Shown: positions 8,631 through 14,985 of the stretch, in pieces
Layout: each line of letters begins with the position of its first letter
Position numbering within the stretch: position 1 is the first letter of the stretch
Assembly (NCBI GenBank): GCA_002358555.1
Contig: DEPC01000261.1
Coordinates: 1 to 21,090, forward strand
Direction of reading: 5' to 3'
DNA: 21,090 nucleotides
From: Hungatella sp. UBA3402
GTDB lineage: Bacteria; Bacillota; Clostridia; Lachnospirales; Lachnospiraceae
The notes under the pieces: generated by a model
What the model was told of the DNA's origin: nothing
Database searches by the model: none
What the model saw: only the letters and a program-made list of their open reading frames with translations
Program-made: the position numbers and the translations under genes

Positions 8631-8741
8631 AACTGTACTCCTTTTACTGTGAATAATCTCATGAAAACAGTACAGTTGTGACTGTCAGCAAGTTTCATTA
8701 TCCTCAGCACAATCTGCTAACAGTTTTCGTCAACTGTACTG
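8631..8741 (-). promoter_or_regulatory. Structured leader of the ABC transporter gene, candidate RNA switch
   Basis: Reading the - strand RNA 5' to 3', arm A (CAGTACAGTTG, 8741-8731), arm B (CAACTGTACTG, 8678-8668) and arm C (AGTACAGTT, 8639-8631) occur in order. A and B are perfectly complementary over 11 nt and enclose a second 10-pair stem (8715-8724 with 8681-8690) that is fully paired only as - strand RNA because one pair is G-U. Arm B is equally complementary over 9 nt to arm C, which overlaps the end of the Shine-Dalgarno sequence and touches the ATG. A-B and B-C pairing are mutually exclusive, so translation could be switched. No protein or ligand sensor is identified. Protein operators are an alternative explanation for the three copies. 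Confidence 0.5.
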
Positions 8742-8784
8742 AGTAAATATCTCGAATATATTTCATACATGTTCACAAGCATAA

Positions 8785-8806
8785 AGGGGTTACAGGCAAC
8801 ACCCCT
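8785..8806 (-). terminator. Possible hairpin terminator downstream of the YbaK-like gene
   Basis: AGGGGT and ACCCCT form a 6-bp GC-rich stem around a 10-nt loop, followed on the - strand by TTTATGCTTG. It could end transcripts from upstream genes. It overlaps the candidate -10 box at 8804-8809, so both roles cannot be confirmed together. Confidence 0.3.
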
Positions 8807-8833
8807 ATAGATGCTTTCCTCCTTCCTTGGCAA
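8804..8833 (-). promoter_or_regulatory. Candidate promoter of the ABC transporter/DUF1349 operon
   Basis: On the - strand TTGCCA (8828-8833) is followed after 18 nt by TATAGG (8804-8809). Transcription from here would give a leader of about 165 nt containing the whole structured region 8631-8741. The match is moderate. Confidence 0.35.
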
Positions 8834-8888
8834 ACTATCTACTATAATTTAGCTTATTATGCTAGAAATCAATTTCCAGACATTCTCT

Positions 8889-8926
8889 AGTTAAATTAAA
8901 ACAATAGAATTCATATTAATTTAACT
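8889..8926 (-). repeat. AT-rich 11-bp inverted repeat after the YbaK-like gene
   Basis: AGTTAAATTAA (8889-8899) and TTAATTTAACT (8916-8926) are perfect complements around a 16-nt spacer. There is no T-run on the - strand side, so it is a poor intrinsic terminator. Its right arm is also part of the repeat copy at 8917-8946. Confidence 0.55.
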
Positions 8927-8946
8927 GGCACAACGAGTTAATTTAT
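8917..8946. repeat. 3'-end repeat, copy 1 (after YbaK-like gene)
   Basis: This 30-nt segment (TAATTTAACT, two bases, CACAACGAGTT, then ATTTA) matches 12174-12203 at all but about four positions and, more loosely, 14962-14980. It lies 5 nt beyond the stop codon of the YbaK-like gene, in the same orientation relative to the gene as the other copies. Confidence 0.65.
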
Positions 8947-8951
8947 AATTT

Positions 8952-9419
8952 CTAATATCCTTTACATACATCCACCCATTTCACATACCCAGAATACTTT
9001 TCCAATTCAGGAATTGTAAGTTCTATGGTGCTATTGGAGCTGCCGCAAGCAGGAAAAATTGTTTCAAATCGTTTCAATGATACATCAAGATAGACTTTTA
9101 CATTCTCATTTATTGCAAATGGACATACTCCTCCTACAGCATGTCCCACCAGTCTTTCTGCTTCTTCTGGTGAGAGCATCTTTGCTTTGGTACTAAATTG
9201 TGCCTTATATTTGGAATTATCAATTTTTGCATCTCCTGCTGCCACTACTAATATTGCATGATTGTCTACCATAAAGGATAATGTCTTTGCTATTCTTTGA
9301 GGCTCACAGTGAAGAGCAGCAGCAGCAAGCTCCACGGTTGCGCTAGATACATCAAATTCCTGAATCTTCTCTTCTATCCCATATGTTCGGAAATATTCTC
9401 TTACTCTATCTATTGCCAT
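8952..9419 (-). CDS. YbaK/EbsC/ProX-type aminoacyl-tRNA deacylase
   Basis: This 155-residue protein matches the YbaK / prolyl-tRNA synthetase-associated editing domain family, small free-standing enzymes that hydrolyse mischarged aminoacyl-tRNAs in the cytosol (Cys-tRNA-Pro, Ala-tRNA-Pro or similar). Visible family features are an early STVELAAAAL-like helix, AKTLSFMVDNHAILVVAAGDAKID around residues 44-67, and the glycine-rich VGGVCPFA loop near residues 95-102 that lines the active site. The length is normal for the single-domain family. AGGAG stands 7 nt before the ATG. It follows the lipoprotein gene on the same strand after a gap of about 95 bp. Which amino acid it edits cannot be decided from sequence alone. 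Confidence 0.88.
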   Translation of the reverse strand: MAIDRVREYFRTYGIEEKIQEFDVSSATVELAAAALHCEPQRIAKTLSFMVDNHAILVVAAGDAKIDNSKYKAQFSTKAKMLSPEEAERLVGHAVGGVCPFAINENVKVYLDVSLKRFETIFPACGSSNSTIELTIPELEKYSGYVKWVDVCKGY

Positions 9420-9514
9420 CCCTTTTCTCCTATCCCATTTATTACAACAGCATCCTTTCCTACTATCTTTCTTTAAAATAGTTGGACGGATATATCTGCA
9501 TATACAGTTTTGTT

Positions 9515-10411
9515 TTATTTTATGCTTGAATCTGTATGATTTTCTAGAAAATATATTTGTTCCTGACGATTCATTTGAGAATCTATTATTTCTCCATCTG
9601 TAGTAATAAAGGTACTTTCCATGTGGCTCTCTAATTGGTAATGTCCTTCTGATGATATATAAATAATTCCTGAAAAAAAATACTTATCCAGTTCATCAAG
9701 ATTGTCATTTTCTTGTTTAGGATACAGATAAGTAACCTCAATATAATCATAATCTTTAAACGTATTATCTGCGGAATCCTCAATAGCTGTGTCAGATTTT
9801 TTTAATGCAATTTTAATATATCTGCTGCCAGTTTGCTTTTTTTCAGAATATGGCAGTCCTAACTTCTGAATAAAGGATATCGCTTCTTGATAACCTGCTG
9901 TCTGTGGAAAATCAATATATAGTTTGCGTAGAATTTCAAGTTCACTGGTCGTATTTTCAGATAATCGGTCAATTACGAATTCTGTGCCTTCTTTAATTCC
10001 CTCCCCCATGATTTGATTAATATCTGATGAATTTTCCAGATTAAATTTCAATGTATTCTCATCCACAATATCAAATGTATAATGATAATTTCCATCATCA
10101 GTTTTTAATTGTAACTGACCATGATTTTGCGTATATGTACCAGTAGCTAAATAAGATGACAGAACATCATAGGAGAATAAAAAAGTTTTATCCGTTTCAT
10201 CAATAATAATCTGTGGAATAAGTTCTTCTCTATCATCTTTCAGCACATATGTTTTTGTATTATTTTGTGTATCCTCAATATATTCATTTGTCTCTACTGC
10301 CTTTATCCTATGATTTTCTTCTGTAGTATCTGTATGGTCTGTTTTTGGAACACATCCTGCAAGGAAAACAATGGTCATTATAAATAAAATCCGTTTCGTA
10401 ACATGCCGCAT
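9515..10411 (-). CDS. Uncharacterised lipoprotein
   Basis: This 298-residue protein has a classic lipoprotein signal peptide: basic MRHVTKR, a hydrophobic core, and the lipobox LAGC with Cys20 as the lipidated residue. It should sit on the outer face of the membrane. After a low-complexity polar linker (about residues 21-50) comes a beta-rich segment (VLKDDREELIPQIIIDE, then FLFSYDVLSSYLATGTY, and FDIVDENTLKFNLENSS) that resembles a domain I associate with lipoproteins linked to BlaR1/M56-type sensors in Clostridia. A second domain (about residues 150-290) is unfamiliar. The start has a GAGAGG site upstream. It lies between the two uncharacterised genes upstream and the YbaK-like gene, all on one strand. 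No function is assigned. Confidence 0.75.
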   Translation of the reverse strand: MRHVTKRILFIMTIVFLAGCVPKTDHTDTTEENHRIKAVETNEYIEDTQNNTKTYVLKDDREELIPQIIIDETDKTFLFSYDVLSSYLATGTYTQNHGQLQLKTDDGNYHYTFDIVDENTLKFNLENSSDINQIMGEGIKEGTEFVIDRLSENTTSELEILRKLYIDFPQTAGYQEAISFIQKLGLPYSEKKQTGSRYIKIALKKSDTAIEDSADNTFKDYDYIEVTYLYPKQENDNLDELDKYFFSGIIYISSEGHYQLESHMESTFITTDGEIIDSQMNRQEQIYFLENHTDSSIK

Positions 10412-10509
10412 TTATTAACCTCTCAAATATAAGACGGAAAATCTTTTTTTAAATTAAATTTTCCAATCCAATCTGCTATATAGCCATCTCTACTGTTTGC
10501 ATTATTTTT

Positions 10510-11208
10510 TTAGTCATATTCCGCACAAATATATTTGAAATCTTCCGTCTTGTTTAGCATAGCTAATGCATATTCCTCGATATGCTTTGACATAAATTCC
10601 ACTGCATACTGGAAAGTCTCTGATGGATGACCCTCGGCGCAGCGCACCATGGTTATCAGCGATTTATTGTCTCCCTCAATGTTTTCTGATGGGTAGTTAC
10701 CAGCACAATCGCAGGAATCTTCGTCATGATATTTCTGTTTTAGTATTTCCATCTGTGCTGCAGTGGCAAGCTTTGCATGGTAGTCCATATTCTCTGAGTC
10801 AGAGTAATACTCAATAAAAAGCCTTGCCACAACATCTGTGCATTGTTGGATTTGTTCAATAATGGCATCTGCATTCCGAATAGCAAATTTCTGGATTTCC
10901 TGTCTGGCGTGCTCCTCGTCTTTATAGTGGATATACAAAAGCGTTTCATGACCATTAAGCGTAACAGTGACATTCTGAAGTATTCCGTCTCTGTCATAGA
11001 CGGCACGCAATGTCTGGATAAGAGCATCCTCTGGAACACTGTATAGAGTCAACTCACGTCCATCTACAGGAATGTCATAGGTGAGCATTTGATATTGTAT
11101 GTCATAATCAAAAGAAAGGGCATTGTCGCTGTCAGTAATCTCACTGAAATCGCTGACGCTGTATACTCCTTCTTTGTAGATAAGTGGAATATTGCATAAT
11201 TCTGGCAT
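10510..11208 (-). CDS. Uncharacterised acidic cytosolic protein
   Basis: This protein has 232 residues from the chosen start. It has no signal peptide or membrane segment and is acidic overall. It begins MPELCNIPLIYKEGVYS, has a central beta-rich part (QYQMLTYDIPVDGRELTLYSVPED) resembling proteins built around polypeptide-ligand or immunity-like DUFs, then a helical C-terminal half ending YICAEYD. I do not recognise a named family with confidence. The ATG at 11208 is preferred over an in-frame TTG at 11244 because AGGAGG (11218-11223) stands 9 nt before it. It follows the gene ending at 11301 by about 90 bp on the same strand, so the two are probably co-transcribed. An immunity or accessory protein of an intercellular system is one guess, weakly held. 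Confidence 0.7.
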   Translation of the reverse strand: MPELCNIPLIYKEGVYSVSDFSEITDSDNALSFDYDIQYQMLTYDIPVDGRELTLYSVPEDALIQTLRAVYDRDGILQNVTVTLNGHETLLYIHYKDEEHARQEIQKFAIRNADAIIEQIQQCTDVVARLFIEYYSDSENMDYHAKLATAAQMEILKQKYHDEDSCDCAGNYPSENIEGDNKSLITMVRCAEGHPSETFQYAVEFMSKHIEEYALAMLNKTEDFKYICAEYD

Positions 11209-11217
11209 TTGGGTATC

Positions 11218-11223
11218 CCTCCT
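11218..11223 (-). promoter_or_regulatory. Ribosome binding site fixing the start at 11208
   Basis: AGGAGG on the - strand is 9 nt before the ATG at 11206-11208. The alternative TTG start at 11244 has no comparable site. Confidence 0.7.
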
Positions 11224-11265
11224 GATGTTACAGTGTATTGACAAAATAGGCTTTGCATCTGTTTT

Positions 11266-11298
11266 CGCGACAGAGCTTTTTCGCTGTCAAATCTCGCG
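11266..11298 (-). other. Intercistronic hairpin
   Basis: CGCGACAG (11266-11273) can pair with CTGT (11284-11287) and CGCG (11295-11298), with a 7-nt bulge on one side. It starts 3 nt beyond the stop of the gene ending at 11301. There is no T-run, so a processing or stability element is as likely as a terminator. Confidence 0.35.
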
Positions 11299-11300
11299 AT

Positions 11301-11831
11301 TTACCTTTTCCATTTATCCAGCTTATATCCTTTTTGTTCCAACTTTACACGAAATGCTTCTGCAAAGTTAAGGATTTTTTCAATTTCGTCCGGCTGATGT
11401 ATGTTTTTGGGGCCATACAAAGTTTTAGAACTTGTCCCGCCTATCTTCAGCAATTCTCCATAATCCTTTGAGCCTTTTTTATACTGAAAACATAATTGCT
11501 GAATCTTTGAGTCATAAGATACATTATCAACATTATCCATATCAACATAAAATGGTTCTGCATATTCTTGTAAAGCTGCATCTATCTGCACAAGGACTAA
11601 GCTAAAATCATTTTGTCTGAATCCAACGATATAATAGAAAAACGAAGTAGTATTTGTATCAAATACAACCCCTTTTTCAAATTTTGAAGTTGTCATAAAG
11701 GCATACAGAATTTCATAAGTATCCCCATCTTTGACTGCTTCATTAAAAATTTCCCTCATTCTTTTTTTCTTTATTTCACAATCCGCTGTATCATATTCTG
11801 GTCCTTTTGGCTTTTTTGAGAATAGTCCCAT
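11301..11831 (-). CDS. Uncharacterised small protein
   Basis: This 176-residue protein begins MGLFSKKPKGPEYD, a basic, glycine-rich start without a signal peptide or membrane helix. A helical segment (IKKKRMREIFNEAVKDGDTYEILYAF) is followed by beta-rich stretches (SFFYYIVGFRQNDFSLVLVQID) and a basic C-terminus (YKLDKWKR). The MGLF(S)KK opening is common in small Firmicute cytosolic proteins with PH-like or unnamed folds, but I recognise no specific family. AAGGAG lies 9 nt before the ATG, and an extended -10 promoter lies about 90 nt upstream. It is the first gene of the - strand run that continues with the gene at 10510-11208. The coding call is good because of start signals, length and amino-acid composition; the function is unknown. 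Confidence 0.72.
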   Translation of the reverse strand: MGLFSKKPKGPEYDTADCEIKKKRMREIFNEAVKDGDTYEILYAFMTTSKFEKGVVFDTNTTSFFYYIVGFRQNDFSLVLVQIDAALQEYAEPFYVDMDNVDNVSYDSKIQQLCFQYKKGSKDYGELLKIGGTSSKTLYGPKNIHQPDEIEKILNFAEAFRVKLEQKGYKLDKWKR

Positions 11832-11919
11832 ACTATTGTTCTCCTTACATTATAAAGTAGTCGTGTTTATAATCCATCTCCAAGGACTGTATGCTATACT
11901 GTTACAAATCAATGGCTTT

Positions 11920-11928
11920 ATTATAGCA
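11920..11928 (-). promoter_or_regulatory. Extended -10 promoter for the gene at 11301-11831
   Basis: TGCTATAAT on the - strand is a perfect extended -10 element, about 90 nt before the ATG. The -35 region is weak, which extended -10 promoters tolerate. Confidence 0.5.
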
Positions 11929-12102
11929 CTTCTCTCTAAAGAATAAAATATATTTCTTTTCACTTCATAAAATAAAGTTAGATAGGGATTTTTGCAGTTG
12001 TCATCATTCATAGGAATACCAGTTATACATATTTCCATAATGCTTTCTTTTAGTTTTTAGTTTAGAATCATATGGTCGCTCTATCTCTTGCTGTCTATAC
12101 AA

Positions 12103-12146
12103 AAAATTGCCATAATATGGCTGCTGTACCATATTATGGCAATTTT
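12103..12146 (-). terminator. Terminator of the flavoprotein reductase gene
   Basis: AAAATTGCCATAATATGG (12103-12120) and its perfect 18-nt complement (12129-12146) flank an 8-nt loop. On the - strand the 3' arm runs into TTTTTT, about 55 nt after the reductase stop. A symmetrical A-run lets it work on the + strand too. Confidence 0.8.
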
Positions 12147-12173
12147 GTTTATCTTATGAAAATCCCTTTATCC

Positions 12174-12203
12174 TAATTTAACTATCACAACGAGTTGATT
12201 TAC
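12174..12203. repeat. 3'-end repeat, copy 2 (overlaps reductase stop codon)
   Basis: This copy nearly matches 8917-8946. Here the reductase stop codon (12200-12202) lies inside the copy, and on the - strand ACTATCACAA within the coding end pairs with TTGTGATAGT just after the stop, giving a 10-bp hairpin around the stop codon. Confidence 0.65.
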
Positions 12204-14257
12204 TTTGTGATAGTCTCGCCTGCCAGTTTACCAAATACAACGGTATCCACCACAGCATTGCCACCTAAACGGTTAGCTCCATGGAGACCACCTGTAATTT
12301 CTCCGGCTGCTACTAGACCTTCAATCGGTGTTCCGTCTTCTTTAAGAACACGACCTTCTGTATCAATCTTTACTCCACCCATAGTATGATGAACACATGC
12401 CTGACGAGGAGTTGCAACCCATGGCCCATTCTCTAACTTGATACTGTAAAGAGTGCGACCAAATTCATCTTCTCCGCTGTCTACAGAAGCATTAAAGGTT
12501 TCTACTGTGGCTTTTAAAGTTTCTGCATCGCATCCTAACTTCTCAGCCATCTCGTCAAGAGTCTCAGCTACAATAATATATCCCTGCTCTTCCATCTCCT
12601 TGAAGGTAAATCCATCTGCTGTCAATGCTGTATTGACATCGGTATAGTCGCCATCTGCGGATTCCAGGAAATAGAACATAGCATCTGGCTGAGCCAATAC
12701 TTGCAGACAAATCTCGTCGCGTCGTCCATCCTCGCGCACAAAACGCTCACCATTCTTGTTGATAAAAATTTCCTGGTCTGTTCCATTGACGCAACGAGCT
12801 GGATATTTTGTCAAACCTCCATCTTTTACATTGCCAAGATACAAAAGCTGAATCTGCTCCATCTGATACAGTGCTGCCCCGATATCCTGGGCCATAATAA
12901 TGCCATCTCCCTGAGAGCAGCCAAAACGGTTGGTTGTAGGTACTTTAGATAAATCATTCCATTTACCTGTAGTATTATATTCACTGACCATCTTGGAATT
13001 TGCAGCAAAACCGCCAGTAGCTAGTACAACACCCTTAGATGCATGGAATTTATATGTATTGCCATTCACATCCTCTGCTTCTACTCCCACTACCCGTCCA
13101 CTGTCATCTTGAATTAGATTTGTGGCAGTTGTGGATGTGAGCATCTCAACATTTTGGTCAGCAGCGATATTGTCTACATAGGTGGAAATGAATCCAGTTC
13201 CCATAGGTTTTGTAGAGGTATGAGTTCTCTGCCATAAAGAGCCTGCCCCCTGACCGATACTGTCATTGAATTCCATGCCAAGATTCTGAATCCATTCATA
13301 TCCTGAAACTGCATTGTTGCACAAAACCTTTACCAAATCTAAGTCTGCCACATTGTCTCCGCCATTGTAGGTCTGAAGGGTAAACCATGCATCGGAATCA
13401 AATAGAGTGGTCTTTCCATCTGCTTGATGTTGCGCCCATTCTTTAGAAACAGTATCTATCAATTCCTTGTGAGCATCATCTACTGGTTCTACAGCAATAC
13501 CTGCTTCCAAGGTCTTCTTCACTGCATCGCTCATCTCCACTTTACTCTGCAATGCCTCATCTGGGTTATTGTAAATTGCACCGCAAACCAGAGTGTCTCC
13601 TCCTACAGCGCCATTCTTCTCCACTACAATTACCTTTGCACCATTCTCAGATGCTGAAATAGCTGCTGCCAATCCGGCTCCGCCGCCGCCAACTACAATC
13701 ACGTCAGCTTCCATCTCAATCTCTTTGCCTGGTTCTTTCTCTACCGTAGTTTTCCAATCATCAATATTGGCTCCTGCCTGAGTCAAACAATCTTCTACTG
13801 CAGATTTGATTGCTGCACTTGTAATGGTTGCTCCTGTGACACCATCAACTGCAATAGACTGATTCTCCACAATAGCTGCTGGAATGGAAATAGTTGGAAT
13901 TATTCCCTCTTTCTGGCCATCTACTAATGGAGAACCAATACCTGGTGTCTCTTGATTGTCTTTCACCTCAACAGAAACAATGGAAGAAGCATCGGTCACT
14001 ACCTCAACAGTTACTTGACCATTCATGCCTGCTTTGGATGCTGTGTAGGTGCCTGCTGTAAGTCCTCCTGCTTCAGCGACTGTAGTTTCCTCAGCCTTTG
14101 TGCTTTCCTCAGCTTTTGTCTCTTCAGCAGTTGTTGTGGTCTGCTCTGGAGCGCTTGTCTCTGGGGCAGTAGTGGACGATTCTTGGCCTCCTCCTGAACA
14201 TGCTGTTAGACTGACCGCCAGCAGGACAGAAGCCATACATGACAATTTTTTCTTCAT
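12200..14257 (-). CDS. Surface lipoprotein flavoprotein reductase (fumarate/urocanate reductase superfamily)
   Basis: This 685-residue protein has a lipoprotein signal with lipobox LTAC (Cys20) and a Thr/Glu/Ala-rich linker (about 25-63). An FMN-binding domain (about 66-160) carries the flavinylation motif DGVTGAT, with Thr144 the expected ApbE-attached site. An FAD-binding reductase domain (about 184-685) has GGGGAG at 190-195 and EKNGAVGGDT. HHTMGG and HGANRLGGNA near the C-terminus supply the His and Arg that bind and protonate substrates in the fumarate reductase family. This fits extracellular anaerobic respiration, reducing a small unsaturated acid with electrons passed through membrane flavins. 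The segment around residue 342 (RTHTSTKP) differs from the compact RxHRP of classical fumarate reductase, so the substrate is open. No ApbE or electron-donor gene is in the window. AGGAGGAG precedes the start. Confidence 0.93.
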   Translation of the reverse strand: MKKKLSCMASVLLAVSLTACSGGGQESSTTAPETSAPEQTTTTAEETKAEESTKAEETTVAEAGGLTAGTYTASKAGMNGQVTVEVVTDASSIVSVEVKDNQETPGIGSPLVDGQKEGIIPTISIPAAIVENQSIAVDGVTGATITSAAIKSAVEDCLTQAGANIDDWKTTVEKEPGKEIEMEADVIVVGGGGAGLAAAISASENGAKVIVVEKNGAVGGDTLVCGAIYNNPDEALQSKVEMSDAVKKTLEAGIAVEPVDDAHKELIDTVSKEWAQHQADGKTTLFDSDAWFTLQTYNGGDNVADLDLVKVLCNNAVSGYEWIQNLGMEFNDSIGQGAGSLWQRTHTSTKPMGTGFISTYVDNIAADQNVEMLTSTTATNLIQDDSGRVVGVEAEDVNGNTYKFHASKGVVLATGGFAANSKMVSEYNTTGKWNDLSKVPTTNRFGCSQGDGIIMAQDIGAALYQMEQIQLLYLGNVKDGGLTKYPARCVNGTDQEIFINKNGERFVREDGRRDEICLQVLAQPDAMFYFLESADGDYTDVNTALTADGFTFKEMEEQGYIIVAETLDEMAEKLGCDAETLKATVETFNASVDSGEDEFGRTLYSIKLENGPWVATPRQACVHHTMGGVKIDTEGRVLKEDGTPIEGLVAAGEITGGLHGANRLGGNAVVDTVVFGKLAGETITK

Positions 14258-14310
14258 TTAACTCTCCTCCTTGTGTTTGCTGAGTACTCTCGAAAATTCT
14301 TTGTACTTAT

Positions 14311-14322
14311 ATTTGTACAAAT
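14311..14322. promoter_or_regulatory. Candidate operator in the reductase leader
   Basis: ATTTGTACAAAT is a perfect 12-bp palindrome about 55 bp before the reductase start and downstream of its promoter. GTAC cores also occur at 14284, 14303 and 14343. It could be a regulator-binding site; no regulator gene is adjacent. Confidence 0.3.
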
Positions 14323-14364
14323 CTTCCAGAACACTCCATCAGGTACACTTAGCACCTTACCCAT

Positions 14365-14393
14365 ACTATAGACCTTTAATCCCAAAATGTCAA
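14365..14393 (-). promoter_or_regulatory. Promoter of the flavoprotein reductase gene
   Basis: On the - strand a consensus TTGACA (14388-14393) is followed after exactly 17 nt by TATAGT (14365-14370). Transcription would start near 14358, giving a leader of about 100 nt. This is the best sigma-A promoter in the window. Confidence 0.8.
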
Positions 14394-14462
14394 TGATTTT
14401 TATGCAAAATGCACATAATAAAACTGATTATTTTTACATTTTATAGTATTTTTATTCAATTT

Positions 14463-14729
14463 TCATCTGATAAATTTCTTTATCTTTGACTTTGGCACTA
14501 AAGCCCGAAAACCAAGACATTCTCCAGTTTCTGGGTCTTTTGCACAACATCTGTTCCATAACCTCATAACAGCAGTATGACTTAAACCAGTAGCCCGAAA
14601 AATATCTTTGGCATTAACCCCACCTAAATATAACTCTAACGCTCGTCTTCGGATTCTGTACACACATCGCTCTGCTATGGTCAATGTTGTCTCATCTACT
14701 TCTTCCCATTGTCTTTCCTGTTTTCCCAT
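14463..14729 (-). pseudogene. Orphan N-terminal fragment of a DDE-type transposase (HTH domain)
   Basis: The ORF has 88 residues. It is basic (RIRRRALELYLGGV) with a helix-turn-helix core (AKDIFRATGLSHTAVMRLWNRCC), followed by GFRALVPKSKIK. This arrangement resembles the N-terminal DNA-binding part of large Mu/TniA-like transposases, where an integrase-type DDE domain of several hundred residues follows. Here the frame stops at once after KKFIR and the next bases are AT-rich non-coding sequence leading to the reductase promoter, so the catalytic part is missing. AGAGGA stands 10 nt before the ATG, so a small DNA-binding protein may still be made. An imperfect inverted repeat with internal direct repeats (14757-14832) lies just upstream. 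An independent small regulator is the alternative; the family call is from memory of similar sequences. Confidence 0.45.
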
Positions 14730-14756
14730 AAATGCGTATTCCTCTTTCTAAGGATA

Positions 14757-14832
14757 TTTTTCTGAGAATGTAGTGATAAAATAGAGATACCATCACAAAA
14801 TAGAGTATTTTTGAGCTACATTCCCAGGAAAA
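14757..14832. repeat. 17-bp imperfect inverted repeat enclosing 9-bp direct repeats
   Basis: Arms 14757-14773 and 14816-14832 match in 15 of 17 positions as inverted repeats. Between them AAAATAGAG occurs twice (14778-14786 and 14797-14805), 19 bp apart. It lies about 30 bp upstream of the transposase fragment. A transposon end with transposase-binding sites or a regulatory site are possible. Confidence 0.5.
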
Positions 14833-14864
14833 TAAGTTTACTCATTGTACTAATTAAAGTTTAC

Positions 14865-14936
14865 AGGCAAAAGTAATATTCAAGAAGAAGCTGCCTTATT
14901 GTCTTGAAATCGCAGGTCAGGGATTACTTCTTCTTG
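14865..14936. repeat. Palindromic intergenic element related to 4767-4858
   Basis: AGGCAAAAGTAA (14865-14876) is identical to the reverse complement of 4849-4860, and TTACTTCTTCTT (14924-14935) matches the reverse complement of 4765-4776 in 11 of 12 positions. Within it CAAGAAGAAG (14881-14890) and CTTCTTCTTG (14927-14936) form a perfect 10-bp stem, competing with AAGTAAT (14871-14877) / ATTACTT (14923-14929). It lies 50 bp beyond the stop of the GLUG protein gene and may serve as its terminator. Confidence 0.5.
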
Positions 14937-14961
14937 GGATGGCTGATAGACTTAAGGAACG

Positions 14962-14980
14962 ATTTAACTAGCATAATAAG
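14962..14980. repeat. 3'-end repeat, diverged copy 3 (after GLUG protein gene)
   Basis: ATTTAACTAGCATAATAAG aligns with copy 1 (from 8920) at 15 of 19 positions and sits 5 nt beyond the stop codon of the - strand gene, the same position and orientation as copies 1 and 2. Support is weaker than for the other two. Confidence 0.4.
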
Positions 14981-14985
14981 ATAAG

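Larger units (their letters stand above)
8631..8951. other. 321-bp intergenic region between the YbaK-like and ABC transporter genes
   Basis: This gene-free stretch holds, in - strand order: a repeat copy shared with 12174-12203 (8917-8946), a perfect 11-bp AT-rich inverted repeat (8889-8899 / 8916-8926), a repeat-like segment at 8853-8896, a candidate promoter, a GGGG/CCCC hairpin, and the structured ABC leader. I see no further protein-coding potential and no tRNA. Confidence 0.7.
11832..12199. other. 368-bp intergenic region
   Basis: This stretch holds the promoter and leader of the downstream gene (11832-11928), an AT-rich part without obvious coding (11929-12100), the strong hairpin 12103-12146, and most of repeat copy 2 (12174-12203). 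No tRNA or further gene is seen. Confidence 0.65.

Noticed and set aside
8631..8951. tRNA or other standard RNA gene in the intergenic hairpins
   Set aside because: No cloverleaf, CCA end or T-loop consensus (GTTCRA) in a suitable arrangement was found.
11209..11244. TTG start at 11244 for the uncharacterised gene
   Set aside because: There is no ribosome binding site at a suitable distance, while AGGAGG serves the ATG at 11208.
13593..14261. Several + strand Ser/Cys/Pro-rich ORFs opposite the reductase signal and linker region
   Set aside because: They are low-complexity antisense readings of the Thr/Glu/Ala-rich linker and lack ribosome binding sites.
14757..14936. CRISPR array in the repeat-rich gap downstream of the GLUG gene
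   Set aside because: The repeats are few, short and inverted or overlapping, without regularly spaced units; no cas genes are present.
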